Origin: Paraburkholderia nodosa DSM 21604
GTDB lineage: Bacteria; Pseudomonadota; Gammaproteobacteria; Burkholderiales; Burkholderiaceae
Direction: 5' to 3'
DNA length: 64,000 nt
Assembly: GCF_000519185.1 (NCBI RefSeq)
Contig: NZ_JAFA01000025.1
Coordinates: 1-64,000, forward strand
Part shown: one piece after another, positions 16,297-24,102 of the stretch
How positions within the stretch are numbered: position 1 is the first letter of the stretch
Layout: every line of letters starts with the position of its first letter
Position numbers and translations under genes: made by a program
Notes under the pieces: generated by a model
What the model was told of the DNA's origin: nothing
Databases searched by the model: none
Seen by the model: the letters and a program-made list of their open reading frames with translations, nothing else

Positions 16297-16983
16297 TCAG
16301 CGCAGTGCGCTGAACGGATCGGACGCACCACCGCTTGCAGCCGCTTTGGCCGGCGCCGCTTTGGCGGGCGCGGGAGCCGCAGCCGCGGGGGCAGCAGGCG
16401 CAGGCGGTGCAGCCGGCGCGGCCTCGGCCGTTTCAACGGGCTTCGCCGCCGGCTTCTGCACGTGGCGAACGATGCGACGCTTCTTCGGCGCAGGCTTTTC
16501 CGCCTGCTCGGGCGGGAACAGCGAATCCTCGCCGAGCGTGTCGCGCAACTGCTTCGCGAGCGCCTGCGCATCGGACTTCGCGTCGCCCTGCAGCGAGGCA
16601 TCCTGGCGCAGTTCGCCGAGCGACTGCGTCGCGACACGCAGGCCGGCCACGGCCAGCACGCTCTTCGCGGCGCGGTCGGTCTGATCGCGCTGCAGCGCTT
16701 CCTGCGCCGCCACGATGGCCTGTCCATAGTGTTGCTGCTGGAACTGGATCTGCGCGATGCGCGACCACGGCTCTTCGCGCGTGGGATCCGCCGCAGCGAG
16801 TTTCTGGTAAAGCGCGATCGCGCGATCCTGATCGCCGCCCTTCGCAGCGGTATCGGCGTCGGCTAGCGCCTTGTTGAATGCGTCTGGCGACGCCGCGAGA
16901 TTATGGTCCTGCGTAGCGCAGCCCGCGATTACCCCGCATGCCAGCACCACCCCGGAGAGCCTTGAAATGACCCGGTTTATCAT
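16297..16983 (-). CDS. T6SS-associated lipoprotein with TPR-like repeat (TagM-like)
   Basis: This 228-residue protein has a lipoprotein signal with the lipobox at VIAGC (residues ~18-22). TPR-like helices follow (FNKALADADTAAKGGDQDRAIALYQKLAAADPTREEPWSRIAQIQFQQQHYGQAIVAAQEALQRD, ~35-100), then an Ala/Pro/Lys-rich low-complexity tail (~170-220). It heads the tssB operon, opposite tssJ. The same spot in Burkholderia T6SS clusters carries an accessory lipoprotein often named TagM. The name is offered from position only. It probably sits at the outer membrane and scaffolds the envelope complex. Confidence 0.75.
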   Translation of the reverse strand: MINRVISRLSGVVLACGVIAGCATQDHNLAASPDAFNKALADADTAAKGGDQDRAIALYQKLAAADPTREEPWSRIAQIQFQQQHYGQAIVAAQEALQRDQTDRAAKSVLAVAGLRVATQSLGELRQDASLQGDAKSDAQALAKQLRDTLGEDSLFPPEQAEKPAPKKRRIVRHVQKPAAKPVETAEAAPAAPPAPAAPAAAAPAPAKAAPAKAAASGGASDPFSALR

Positions 16984-17336
16984 TCTTTCACCAACGTGTA
17001 ATTATTAATTCGATGGAAGGGAACTAGAGTTTTGCTTTAGCTCGAGCGCGCGGGTATAGTACAGCCCAAATTTTGATAATTCAACTTCTTAATGTAATGC
17101 GCCGACACTAAATCGCTTCTTTGATGCGGGGTTTACTGCCACAAGAAATTCACACAGGAAAGAATTTCTCACTCGTGCAATTGAAAACACGAGCGAGCCG
17201 GAAAAGTTTGCCGCATCACATAATCAACCGCTTATCGGCGCCACGCGGGGTAAATGCGCTTTTATGCGGATAGCATTATCCGGATCGCATATCACCACTT
17301 AACGGACCCTGGGCATTCATGCCTGGCCAACAAATA
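16984..17336. promoter_or_regulatory. Divergent control region between tagM-like/tssB operon and tssJKL
   Basis: About 350 AT-rich bases without a gene separate the two T6SS operons. It holds three compact inverted repeats: AGAAATTC/GAATTTCT (17144-17151/17162-17169, 10-base spacer), CTCGTG/CACGAG (17172-17177/17188-17193, 10-base spacer) and CGGATA/TATCCG (17267-17272/17277-17282). A longer-range pair, TGATGCGG (17122-17129) and CCGCATCA (17211-17218), brackets the first two. These are candidate regulator sites. No convincing sigma54 or sigma70 promoter was assigned. Confidence 0.55.
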
Positions 17337-17951
17337 ATGAATGCGCGTGTTATTCGTTTCGCATCGCTCCTCGTCGTCACGGCGCAACTCGCCGGCTGCG
17401 CGGCGGCCGTGCCGGCGCTCGGCAGTGCGGCGTCGGCGGCCTTGCAGCTCGCGGGCATCGGCAAGCCCGACGTGCCGGACAGCCAGAAACCCCCGCGCGA
17501 CCTCGGTATCACGCTATTGGCGGCGCAAAACCTCAACGCGGCGACCGACCGCAAGCCACTTGCGCTCGTCGTGCGGCTCTATGTGCTGAAGGACCCTACG
17601 TCATTCCAGCAGGCATCGTTCGATACGTTCACCGACCCGGCAAAAGAAAAGAGCGCGCTGGGCGCCGACCTGCTCGGCGTGCGCGAAGTGACGCTCATTC
17701 CCGGCCAGCGATATAACGCCACCGAAAAGGTTTCACGCGAGGCGCAGGCATTCGGCATCGTCGCGCTATTCCGCGATCCGGCCATGCAGCGTTGGAAGTT
17801 CGCCTTCGATCCTGCGAAATCCGAGAAATCCGGCATAATGGTCGGCCTGCATAACTGCGCAATGACCGTCACGAGCGGCACGGTGATCTCGCCGGACCAG
17901 GGATTACCGCCGCAGCAGCTGAATCTGCTTTCGTCGGTGACTTGCGGGTGA
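17337..17951 (+). CDS. tssJ: TssJ, outer-membrane lipoprotein of the T6SS membrane complex
   Basis: The protein has ~204 residues. The signal peptide ends in a lipobox (VVTAQLAGC). The mature part matches VasD/TssJ: LALVVRLYVLKDPTSFQQASFDTF, LLGVREVTLIPGQRYNATEKVSREAQAFGIVALFRDPAMQRWKFAFD. TssJ sits on the inner face of the outer membrane and binds TssM. An in-frame ATG lies at 17319. I prefer 17337 because it puts the positive residues right at the signal start, but neither has a strong ribosome site. It heads the plus-strand tssJKL group. Confidence 0.93.
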   Translation: MNARVIRFASLLVVTAQLAGCAAAVPALGSAASAALQLAGIGKPDVPDSQKPPRDLGITLLAAQNLNAATDRKPLALVVRLYVLKDPTSFQQASFDTFTDPAKEKSALGADLLGVREVTLIPGQRYNATEKVSREAQAFGIVALFRDPAMQRWKFAFDPAKSEKSGIMVGLHNCAMTVTSGTVISPDQGLPPQQLNLLSSVTCG

Positions 17952-18065
17952 ATAAAGGACAAAGCACCGGGCAGAGTAACGAGCACGCGGGATATTTAAC
18001 AATTTCAGTCCGCCGATCGCCGGCGCGAGCGGCACGGGCCGAATCACGCATAAAGCCGATTTAAC

Positions 18066-19412
18066 ATGAGTTATTCCTCGAAAGTGCTTTGGGGAGAGGG
18101 CCTGTTCCTGAGGCCTCAGCACTTCCAGCGGCAGGACGCCTATCACGAAGCGCGCCTCTTCGAATCGATCCAGGCCATTGCGCCGTACAACTGGGGCGTG
18201 CGCACCGCGCGGCTCGACCACGACGCACTGGGCAGCAACATGCTGCGCATGAGCGAGGTCGCGCTCGTGTTCCCGGACGGCACGCTCTACAGCGCGCCGC
18301 AGGCCGACGACCTGCCGCCGCCCGTCGCGCTCGACACGCTGCCCGAGGGCATCAACGAATTCACGTTCTACCTGGCGCTGCACCAGATGCGCGAAACCGG
18401 CACGAACTACGCGCCGGATCGCAACGAGGGCTTCGTCACACGCTACGTGAGCGAGCAGGCGAGCGTTGCCGATCACTACACGGACGCGGCGCAGGCCGAC
18501 GTGACGTTCCTGAAAACGAACGTCAAGCTGATCGCGCACAGCGAGCCGCGCGACCAGTTGCTCTCGGTGCCCGTCGCGCGCGTGCGGCGCACCGCGACTT
18601 CGGGATTTGAGGTCGACGAAAGCTTCGTGCCGCCGAGTCTCGCCATCGAAGCATCGCCGCTCCTGCACCAGCGGCTGCGCCGCCTCATCGACGCGCTGCA
18701 GGCCAAGGTCAATGCGCTCTATGGCTTTCATCGCGAGCCGACCAAGAACATCATCGAGTTCCGTTCGGGCGACATCGCCTCGTTCTGGCTGCTGCATACG
18801 GCGAGCGGCGCGTTCGCCACGCTCGCGCATCTCTATCAGCATGCGGCGCTTCACCCCGAGAGGCTTTTTCACGAGCTGCTGCGCCTCGCGGGCCAGCTCA
18901 TGACGTTCTCCAAGGGCTACGCGCTGGCTGACCTGCCCGCGTACCGCCACGACGATCCCGGCCCCGGCTTTGCGCGCCTCGATACGATCCTGCGCGACCT
19001 GCTCGAAACGGTGATCTCCACGCAATACTTCGCCATTGCGCTCGAAGAAGTGCGTCCGTCGTTCCATATCGGCCGGCTCGATTCGGGCAAGATCGACGAC
19101 AAGACCACGTTCTACCTCGCCGTTTCAGCGGACATGCCGGCCGTCGATCTCGTCGAAGCCGTGCCGGCGCGCTTCAAGGTCGGCGCGCCCGACGACGTCG
19201 ACAAGCTCGTGCTCTCGGCCATGCCGGGTGTGCGGCTCGTCTACACGCCCCAGGTGCCGCCCGCCATTCCCGTACGGCCCGGCGCATGCTACTTCGCGTT
19301 CGAGGCGCGCAGCGCGCTTTATGAGCGCATGGTGCAGGCGCAGTCGGCCATGGTCTACGCGCCCTCGGGCATCAACGATCTCAAACTCGAACTGATCGCG
19401 GTGACGTCATGA
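18066..19412 (+). CDS. tssK: TssK, T6SS baseplate-to-membrane-complex connector
   Basis: This 448-residue protein is a full-length TssK: MSYSSKVLWGEGLFLRPQHFQRQD, GVRTARLDHDAL, LPEGINEFTFYLALHQM, DESFVPPSLAIEASPLL, FWLLHTASGAFATLAHLYQHAALHPERLFHELLRLAGQLMTFS and CYFAFEARSALYERMVQAQSAMVYAP. It joins the baseplate wedges to the TssJLM complex. The stop overlaps the tssL start by 4 bp (ATGA). tssJ ends 114 bp upstream. Confidence 0.97.
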   Translation: MSYSSKVLWGEGLFLRPQHFQRQDAYHEARLFESIQAIAPYNWGVRTARLDHDALGSNMLRMSEVALVFPDGTLYSAPQADDLPPPVALDTLPEGINEFTFYLALHQMRETGTNYAPDRNEGFVTRYVSEQASVADHYTDAAQADVTFLKTNVKLIAHSEPRDQLLSVPVARVRRTATSGFEVDESFVPPSLAIEASPLLHQRLRRLIDALQAKVNALYGFHREPTKNIIEFRSGDIASFWLLHTASGAFATLAHLYQHAALHPERLFHELLRLAGQLMTFSKGYALADLPAYRHDDPGPGFARLDTILRDLLETVISTQYFAIALEEVRPSFHIGRLDSGKIDDKTTFYLAVSADMPAVDLVEAVPARFKVGAPDDVDKLVLSAMPGVRLVYTPQVPPAIPVRPGACYFAFEARSALYERMVQAQSAMVYAPSGINDLKLELIAVTS

Positions 19413-20191
19413 GCAACGCCCCCTCCCTTTTCGGCGACGCGGCGCCGGCCGTGAATCACCCCGCGCCCGTCACAGAACCCGCTTACCAGGTGCGCTCGCT
19501 GCTCGATCTGCTCTACGACGGCTTCTTCATGCTGTTCCTGTTGAAGAACGGCCGCGAGCCTGGCGACGCCAGCGAATTCGGCGCGCGCGTGCAGCAGTTT
19601 CTGGGCGATTTCGAGCGCGGCGCGAAGAAACTGAACGTCACGGCCGAAGACGTGTACGCGGCCAAGTTCGCGTTCTGCGCCGCACTCGACGAATCGGTGC
19701 TGGCGTCCTCGTTCCGCATTCGCACCGAGTGGGAACGCCGCCCTTTGCAGCTAGCGCTGTTCGGTGAGCAGCTTGCGGGCGAGAAGTTCTTCCAGTATCT
19801 CGAGGAATGTCGCGCGCAGGGCGCGCCGCGACTGCAGTCGCTCGAAGTCTTCCATATGTGTCTGCTGCTCGGGTTCCAGGGCAAGTACATTCTCGAGGGA
19901 CCGGAAAAGCTCGCCTATCTCACGGCGCGCCTGGGCGACGAGATCGCGCATATCAAGGGCAAGCGCGCGCCCTTCGCGCCGCATTGGCCGCTGCCCGATC
20001 AGGTCGCGCACCGCCTCAAGCGCGAGGTGCCGCTGTGGTCGATCGGCGCGGTGTTCGCGCTGGTGGGTCTGCTCGCGTGGCTCGGACTCAGCACCTGGCT
20101 GCGCGACAACACGGTGCACACGCTCGCGCCATATACGCAACTCATCAAGCTCGGGCCGCAATCGGCGAATCTGACGATCTCGCTGCCTTGA
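19409..20191 (+). CDS. tssL: TssL (DotU/IcmH-like), inner-membrane T6SS protein
   Basis: This 260-residue protein matches the DotU cytoplasmic domain: LLDLLYDGFFMLFLLKNGREPGDASEFGARVQQFLGDFERGAKKL, AKFAFCAALDESVLAS, WERRPLQLALFGEQLAGEKFFQYLEE, HMCLLLGFQGKYILEGPEKLAYLTARL. A single transmembrane helix lies near residues 210-232, as in C-tail-anchored TssL. It has no C-terminal OmpA-like peptidoglycan-binding domain. TssL normally partners TssM, but no tssM follows here. Translation is coupled to tssK through ATGA. Confidence 0.96.
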   Translation: MSNAPSLFGDAAPAVNHPAPVTEPAYQVRSLLDLLYDGFFMLFLLKNGREPGDASEFGARVQQFLGDFERGAKKLNVTAEDVYAAKFAFCAALDESVLASSFRIRTEWERRPLQLALFGEQLAGEKFFQYLEECRAQGAPRLQSLEVFHMCLLLGFQGKYILEGPEKLAYLTARLGDEIAHIKGKRAPFAPHWPLPDQVAHRLKREVPLWSIGAVFALVGLLAWLGLSTWLRDNTVHTLAPYTQLIKLGPQSANLTISLP

Positions 20192-20432
20192 GCGTGTGAA
20201 AGCGGTGTGGCGCGCAGCCCGCCCCTTTCGCACCCGATCAACGCAAAAAGCAGGACCACCGCAGCAGCGGATATTTCGAAGCACCAGCAGAAGTAGCCGG
20301 ATTGGCGCCTTGTCGATACGAACAACTAAGCAAATCATAATTCGTTGGTTTGCCTGAAATCGTTGCAGATCGACAATCATCGAGCATTGTCAATTCACTT
20401 ACCTACCCTGCTCGTTGCCGAGTCTCCCGCTC

Positions 20433-21518
20433 ATGAAGGCGTTCTCCCCGAAAATCCGCCGGCGCTCCGCCGGAACCGTTCTGCTTGCCGCGTGCGCTGC
20501 TGCGGTCCTGATACTCCAAAGCGGTTGCAAACCGCATGGGGAGCAGGCGCAAGACGCGTCTGCCGCGACCCAGCACGCGTCGGCGCAGCAGGAAATCACC
20601 TACTTCAAGTACCCCGACAATCCCGCGTTCGACCTTGTCTATCTCGCCGACAAGCTGGGTTATTTCGACCACACGAGCACGCGGCCCAAATATGTCGGCA
20701 AGATTTCCGCGCCGCAGATCATTCCGCTCGTAGGTACTGGCGATATCGATTTCGGCACGCGCATGGTGCCGCTCGTCATCTCCGCGATTGCCAGCGGCGC
20801 CGATATCAAGGTCATTTCCGCAGGTGGCGAAACCCTTCCCGACGCGCCGCACATGAAGTATTTCGTGCGCAAGGACTCGGGCATTCTCGGGCCGAAGGAC
20901 TTCGAGGGTAAAACGGTCGCGTTCAACAGCTTCGGCGCGTGCGCGGAGTTCGTTACCAAGAAGTATCTGGCGCAGCACGGCGTGAATGTTTCGAAGGTGA
21001 ACTGGCTCGTCGTCCCCGACAATCAGTCCGAGCAGGCGCTCGTCACGAAGAACGTGGACGTCGCGATCATTCATCCGCCGTTTTCCGGCTCGGCCGAAGC
21101 CGATCCGCAACTGCGCAAGCTGTGGAGCGACTGGGACGAGGATCACGGCCTTGGCGGCATGGCGCCCTATAGCGTGAACGGCGCGTTCGCCCGCGCCCAC
21201 CCGCAGGCGGTACGCGACTTCGTCACGGCCATCGCGAAGGCGGGCAACTGGGTCAATGCGCATCCCGACGAAGCGCGCAAGCTGACGGCCGAGCGGCTCG
21301 GCATCGACGTTCGGCTCGTGGAGCGCTATGCCTACGTGAAGGATCTCGTGGTCACGGAGCCGCCCATCCAGTACTACATCGATATTCTCGAGGCGGCCGG
21401 CAAGATTCCGAAAGGCAAGGTCAACGTCAAGGATGTCTACACGAACGACTTCAATCCGTTCGCGAAACACGAGGCCCAGGCCAGCGCGACGACCTTGCCG
21501 AACGGAACGCGCTCGTGA
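20433..21518 (+). CDS. ABC transporter substrate-binding lipoprotein, nitrate/sulfonate/taurine-like
   Basis: The protein has 361 residues from the ATG at 20433, with a signal ending in a lipobox-like LQSGC (Cys32). The mature part is NMT1/SsuA-like: FDLVYLADKLGYFDH, IIPLVGTGDIDFGTRMVPLVISAIASGADIKVI, KDFEGKTVAFNSFGACAEFVTKKYLAQHGV, VDVAIIHPPFSG. It delivers a small organic or inorganic ligand to the permease encoded downstream. The ligand cannot be read from the sequence. Its stop overlaps the ATPase start by 4 bp, so this is an operon with tight coupling. Confidence 0.88.
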   Translation: MKAFSPKIRRRSAGTVLLAACAAAVLILQSGCKPHGEQAQDASAATQHASAQQEITYFKYPDNPAFDLVYLADKLGYFDHTSTRPKYVGKISAPQIIPLVGTGDIDFGTRMVPLVISAIASGADIKVISAGGETLPDAPHMKYFVRKDSGILGPKDFEGKTVAFNSFGACAEFVTKKYLAQHGVNVSKVNWLVVPDNQSEQALVTKNVDVAIIHPPFSGSAEADPQLRKLWSDWDEDHGLGGMAPYSVNGAFARAHPQAVRDFVTAIAKAGNWVNAHPDEARKLTAERLGIDVRLVERYAYVKDLVVTEPPIQYYIDILEAAGKIPKGKVNVKDVYTNDFNPFAKHEAQASATTLPNGTRS

Positions 21519-22369
21519 GCACGGCAACTGCGCTACGCGAGAAGATCGTCGCGCGCGATCTCTCGCTCACCTATAGCAACGCGCAAACGGACACGCATCA
21601 TACGGTCCTCAAGCGCTTCGATCTCGCCGTGCGCAACGGCGAATTCATGGCGCTTTTGGGCCCGAGCGGCTGCGGCAAGTCGACCTTCCTCAACGTGCTC
21701 GCCGGCCTCACGCCGCCAACCTCGGGCGATATTCGCGTGGACGGCGACCCCGTGAGCGCCGTGCGGCAAAAGCTCGGCTTCGTGTTTCAGGGCTACGCGC
21801 TCTTTCCGTGGCGCACCGTGCGCAAGAACGTGGAAGCGGGACTCGAAATTCGCGGCATGAAGCGCGCGGCGCGGCGCAGCGAGGCCGAACGCTTTTTGCG
21901 CCTCGTGGGCCTGCTGGAGTTCGCGGATCATTATCCGCATCAGCTTTCCGGCGGCATGCGCCAGCGCGTCGCGATCGCTCGCGCGCTTGCTTATGGCCCC
22001 GAGATTTTGCTGATGGACGAGCCGTTCGGCGCGCTCGATGCGCAGACGCGCGAATTGCTTCAGCAGGAATTGCTCGCGATCTGGGAGCAAAGCGCCACGA
22101 CCGTCGTGTTCGTCACGCACAGCATCGACGAGGCGATCTTTCTCTCCGATCGCATCGCCATTCTCGGGCGCGGCCCCGGTCGCGTGAAAGAGATCATCGA
22201 CGTCGATCTGCCGCGCCCGCGCGACGCCGCGCTGCGTCACTCGGCGGCGTTCGTCGCGCTGCGCCAGCGCGCGTGGGCGAGCCTCAGCACGGAACTCGAC
22301 ACACGGCTCGACGTACAGCCGCAAACCGATGCATTGACGGGAGCCGATCATGTCCGATTCGATGTCTGA
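21515..22369 (+). CDS. ABC transporter ATP-binding protein, SsuB/TauB type
   Basis: This 284-residue ATPase starts at a GTG inside the stop of the binding-protein gene. It has Walker A GPSGCGKST (residues 49-57), Q-loop region GFVFQGYALFPWRTV, signature LSGGMRQRVAIARAL, Walker B ILLMDEPFGALD and switch His in VFVTHSIDEA. The order and the FPWRTV motif are typical of the taurine/nitrate/sulfonate ATPase group. It energises import at the inner membrane and overlaps the permease gene by 20 bp. Confidence 0.95.
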   Translation: MSTATALREKIVARDLSLTYSNAQTDTHHTVLKRFDLAVRNGEFMALLGPSGCGKSTFLNVLAGLTPPTSGDIRVDGDPVSAVRQKLGFVFQGYALFPWRTVRKNVEAGLEIRGMKRAARRSEAERFLRLVGLLEFADHYPHQLSGGMRQRVAIARALAYGPEILLMDEPFGALDAQTRELLQQELLAIWEQSATTVVFVTHSIDEAIFLSDRIAILGRGPGRVKEIIDVDLPRPRDAALRHSAAFVALRQRAWASLSTELDTRLDVQPQTDALTGADHVRFDV

Positions 22370-23210
22370 CTCGATGTCCAACCGGGGCGCGGTCCGCGAA
22401 TCCTCGCGCAGCGTGCGGCGCGTGCATGCAGCTTCATCTATCGCACGCCTTTATGTGGGCGTGGAGCGCTCCATCGCGCTCATCGCCTTCCTGCTGTTGT
22501 GGGAGTTGCTGCCCCGGCTTGGTGTGGTCAACGCGGCGTACCTGAGCCCGCCTTCACAGGTCGCCCTCGCGATCGCGCGGCTCTTCGAAAACGGCGACGC
22601 GTGGACGCATATCGGCGCGAGCGCCGTGCGCTCCATGAGCGGCCTGCTGCTCGCCGTGGCCGGTGGCATCGTATGCGGCTTCCTGCTGGGATGGTTCCGT
22701 CGCGTCGAGCGCATCGTCGATCCCGTCTTTCAGCTGCTGCGCCAGGTGTCGGCCTTCGCGCTCTTTCCGGTTTTCATGCTGTTTCTCGGCATCGGCGAGT
22801 CGTCGAAGATCGCCATTGTCGTGTGGGCTGCGTTCTGGCCGGTGCTGCTCAATACCATTGCGGGGGTCAAGCAGGTCGAGCGCGTGCTGATCGACTGCGC
22901 GCGCTCGATGGGCGCCTCGCAGCGCTTTATCGCGACGAGGGTCGTGCTGCCGGCGGCGCTGCCGCAGATCCTCACGGGCGTGCGTCTGGCGGGCGCATAC
23001 AGCATTACCGCGCTGGTGGCGGCGGAAATGATCGGGGCGCGATCGGGGCTCGGCTTCTATACGCTTAATTCGCAGGAGACGTTTCAGATTCCCGACATGT
23101 ACGCGGGCATCGTTCTGCTCGCCATCTTTGGACTGCTGATCAATCAGAGCCTGTCGATCCTCGAACGGCAACTGCTGCGCTGGCGCGTCGGGCTCGCGCA
23201 GAATGGCTAG
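22350..23210 (+). CDS. ABC transporter permease, SsuC/TauC type
   Basis: This 286-residue membrane protein has about six helices (IALIAFLLLWELLPRLG, GLLLAVAGGIVCGFLLGWF, IAIVVWAAFWPVLLNTIAG, MYAGIVLLAIFGLLINQ). Its EAA-like coupling loop is DCARSMGASQRFIATRVVLPAALPQILTGVRLAGAYS. The start at 22350 has GGGAG 7 bases upstream. The first codons are a 12-base tandem repeat giving MSDSMSDSMS, so later in-frame ATGs are possible starts. It overlaps both neighbours in the operon. Confidence 0.94.
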   Translation: MSDSMSDSMSNRGAVRESSRSVRRVHAASSIARLYVGVERSIALIAFLLLWELLPRLGVVNAAYLSPPSQVALAIARLFENGDAWTHIGASAVRSMSGLLLAVAGGIVCGFLLGWFRRVERIVDPVFQLLRQVSAFALFPVFMLFLGIGESSKIAIVVWAAFWPVLLNTIAGVKQVERVLIDCARSMGASQRFIATRVVLPAALPQILTGVRLAGAYSITALVAAEMIGARSGLGFYTLNSQETFQIPDMYAGIVLLAIFGLLINQSLSILERQLLRWRVGLAQNG

Positions 23211-24102
23211 GAACGCTCCGCTCGACGCCTCGGCAGTTCCGCGGCGCTTGCGCTGGCCGGCCACCACGCTAACGGCCACGCTCGCATCGCTTGCATTACT
23301 CGCGCTGCTCGCGTGGGCGCTGAACGGCGACTTGCCACGCACCCTTCCCGACATCGACCGGCCTTTCGCCGCTGCGGCAGCCCGCGGCGTGCTTATCGTG
23401 GCGGTGCCGCCGCGCCCCGCGCCCACGCTTTACGTGGGCAAGGTCGACCGCACGGCGCGTGCGCCCGATCCGTTCGCGGCGGCGCTCGCTTCGGATCTCG
23501 CTCGCCGCGCGGGGCTGCCCGTGCAGTTCCTGCTGGCCGAACCGGCCGCCGCGCGCGCCGCCCTGCAGTCGGGCAAAGCCGATGCCGCCATCGCCGGCCT
23601 GGGCTTCTCTCCCGGCGCGCGGGTTGCGTTCGCACCGGCTTCGTATTCGAGCGGCCGTGGCATGGCGCTCGTGCTGGGCCATGGCACCGTGCGGACATGG
23701 CGCGACCTGCGCGGCCGCGCGATTTGCGCATCGCAAGGCAACCCTTATGCACAGCGCGCAGCGCGCGAGTACCACGCGAACATGCACGGTTTCGACCGGC
23801 CGCTCGATGCCCTGCTGGCGTTCCAGGCGGGCGATTGCGCCGCCCTCGTCGACGACGAGTTCGTGATCGAGGCGCTGCTCAAGCAGGCGGACTGGTCCTA
23901 CTATCGCCCGCTACCCGGAACGATCGCTGCGCAGGCCGCGTTCATCGCGACGCGCGCGGGCGACGCAGCAAGCGCCGTCTTCGTCGGCGACACGGTGACG
24001 GCGTGGCGACGAAGCCGCTGGCTGGCGACCGTGCGCAAAGATCAGGCAATCAGTCTCGCGTTCGACATGTTCAACGCGGAAAACGACCTGTATTGCCACT
24101 AA
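23203..24102 (+). CDS. Second periplasmic solute-binding-like protein of the ABC operon
   Basis: This 299-residue protein has one N-terminal hydrophobic segment (~residues 22-42, LATLASLALLALLAWAL) and then a type II periplasmic fold like SBP_bac_3: ARGVLIVAVPPRPAP, FAAALASDLARRAGLPVQFLLAE, ALQSGKADAAIAGLGFSPGAR, WRDLRGRAICASQGNPYAQRAA, DALLAFQAGDCAALVDDEFVIEALL. It overlaps the permease by 8 bp, so it belongs to the same operon. The role is unclear: an anchored alternative receptor, or a ligand sensor. It belongs to a different family from the first binding protein. Confidence 0.75.
   Translation: MARNAPLDASAVPRRLRWPATTLTATLASLALLALLAWALNGDLPRTLPDIDRPFAAAAARGVLIVAVPPRPAPTLYVGKVDRTARAPDPFAAALASDLARRAGLPVQFLLAEPAAARAALQSGKADAAIAGLGFSPGARVAFAPASYSSGRGMALVLGHGTVRTWRDLRGRAICASQGNPYAQRAAREYHANMHGFDRPLDALLAFQAGDCAALVDDEFVIEALLKQADWSYYRPLPGTIAAQAAFIATRAGDAASAVFVGDTVTAWRRSRWLATVRKDQAISLAFDMFNAENDLYCH

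Noticed and set aside
14599..16866. 755-codon open frame on the plus strand
   Set aside because: It runs antisense through tssC, tssB and the lipoprotein gene, which are certain; composition is typical of a mirror frame.
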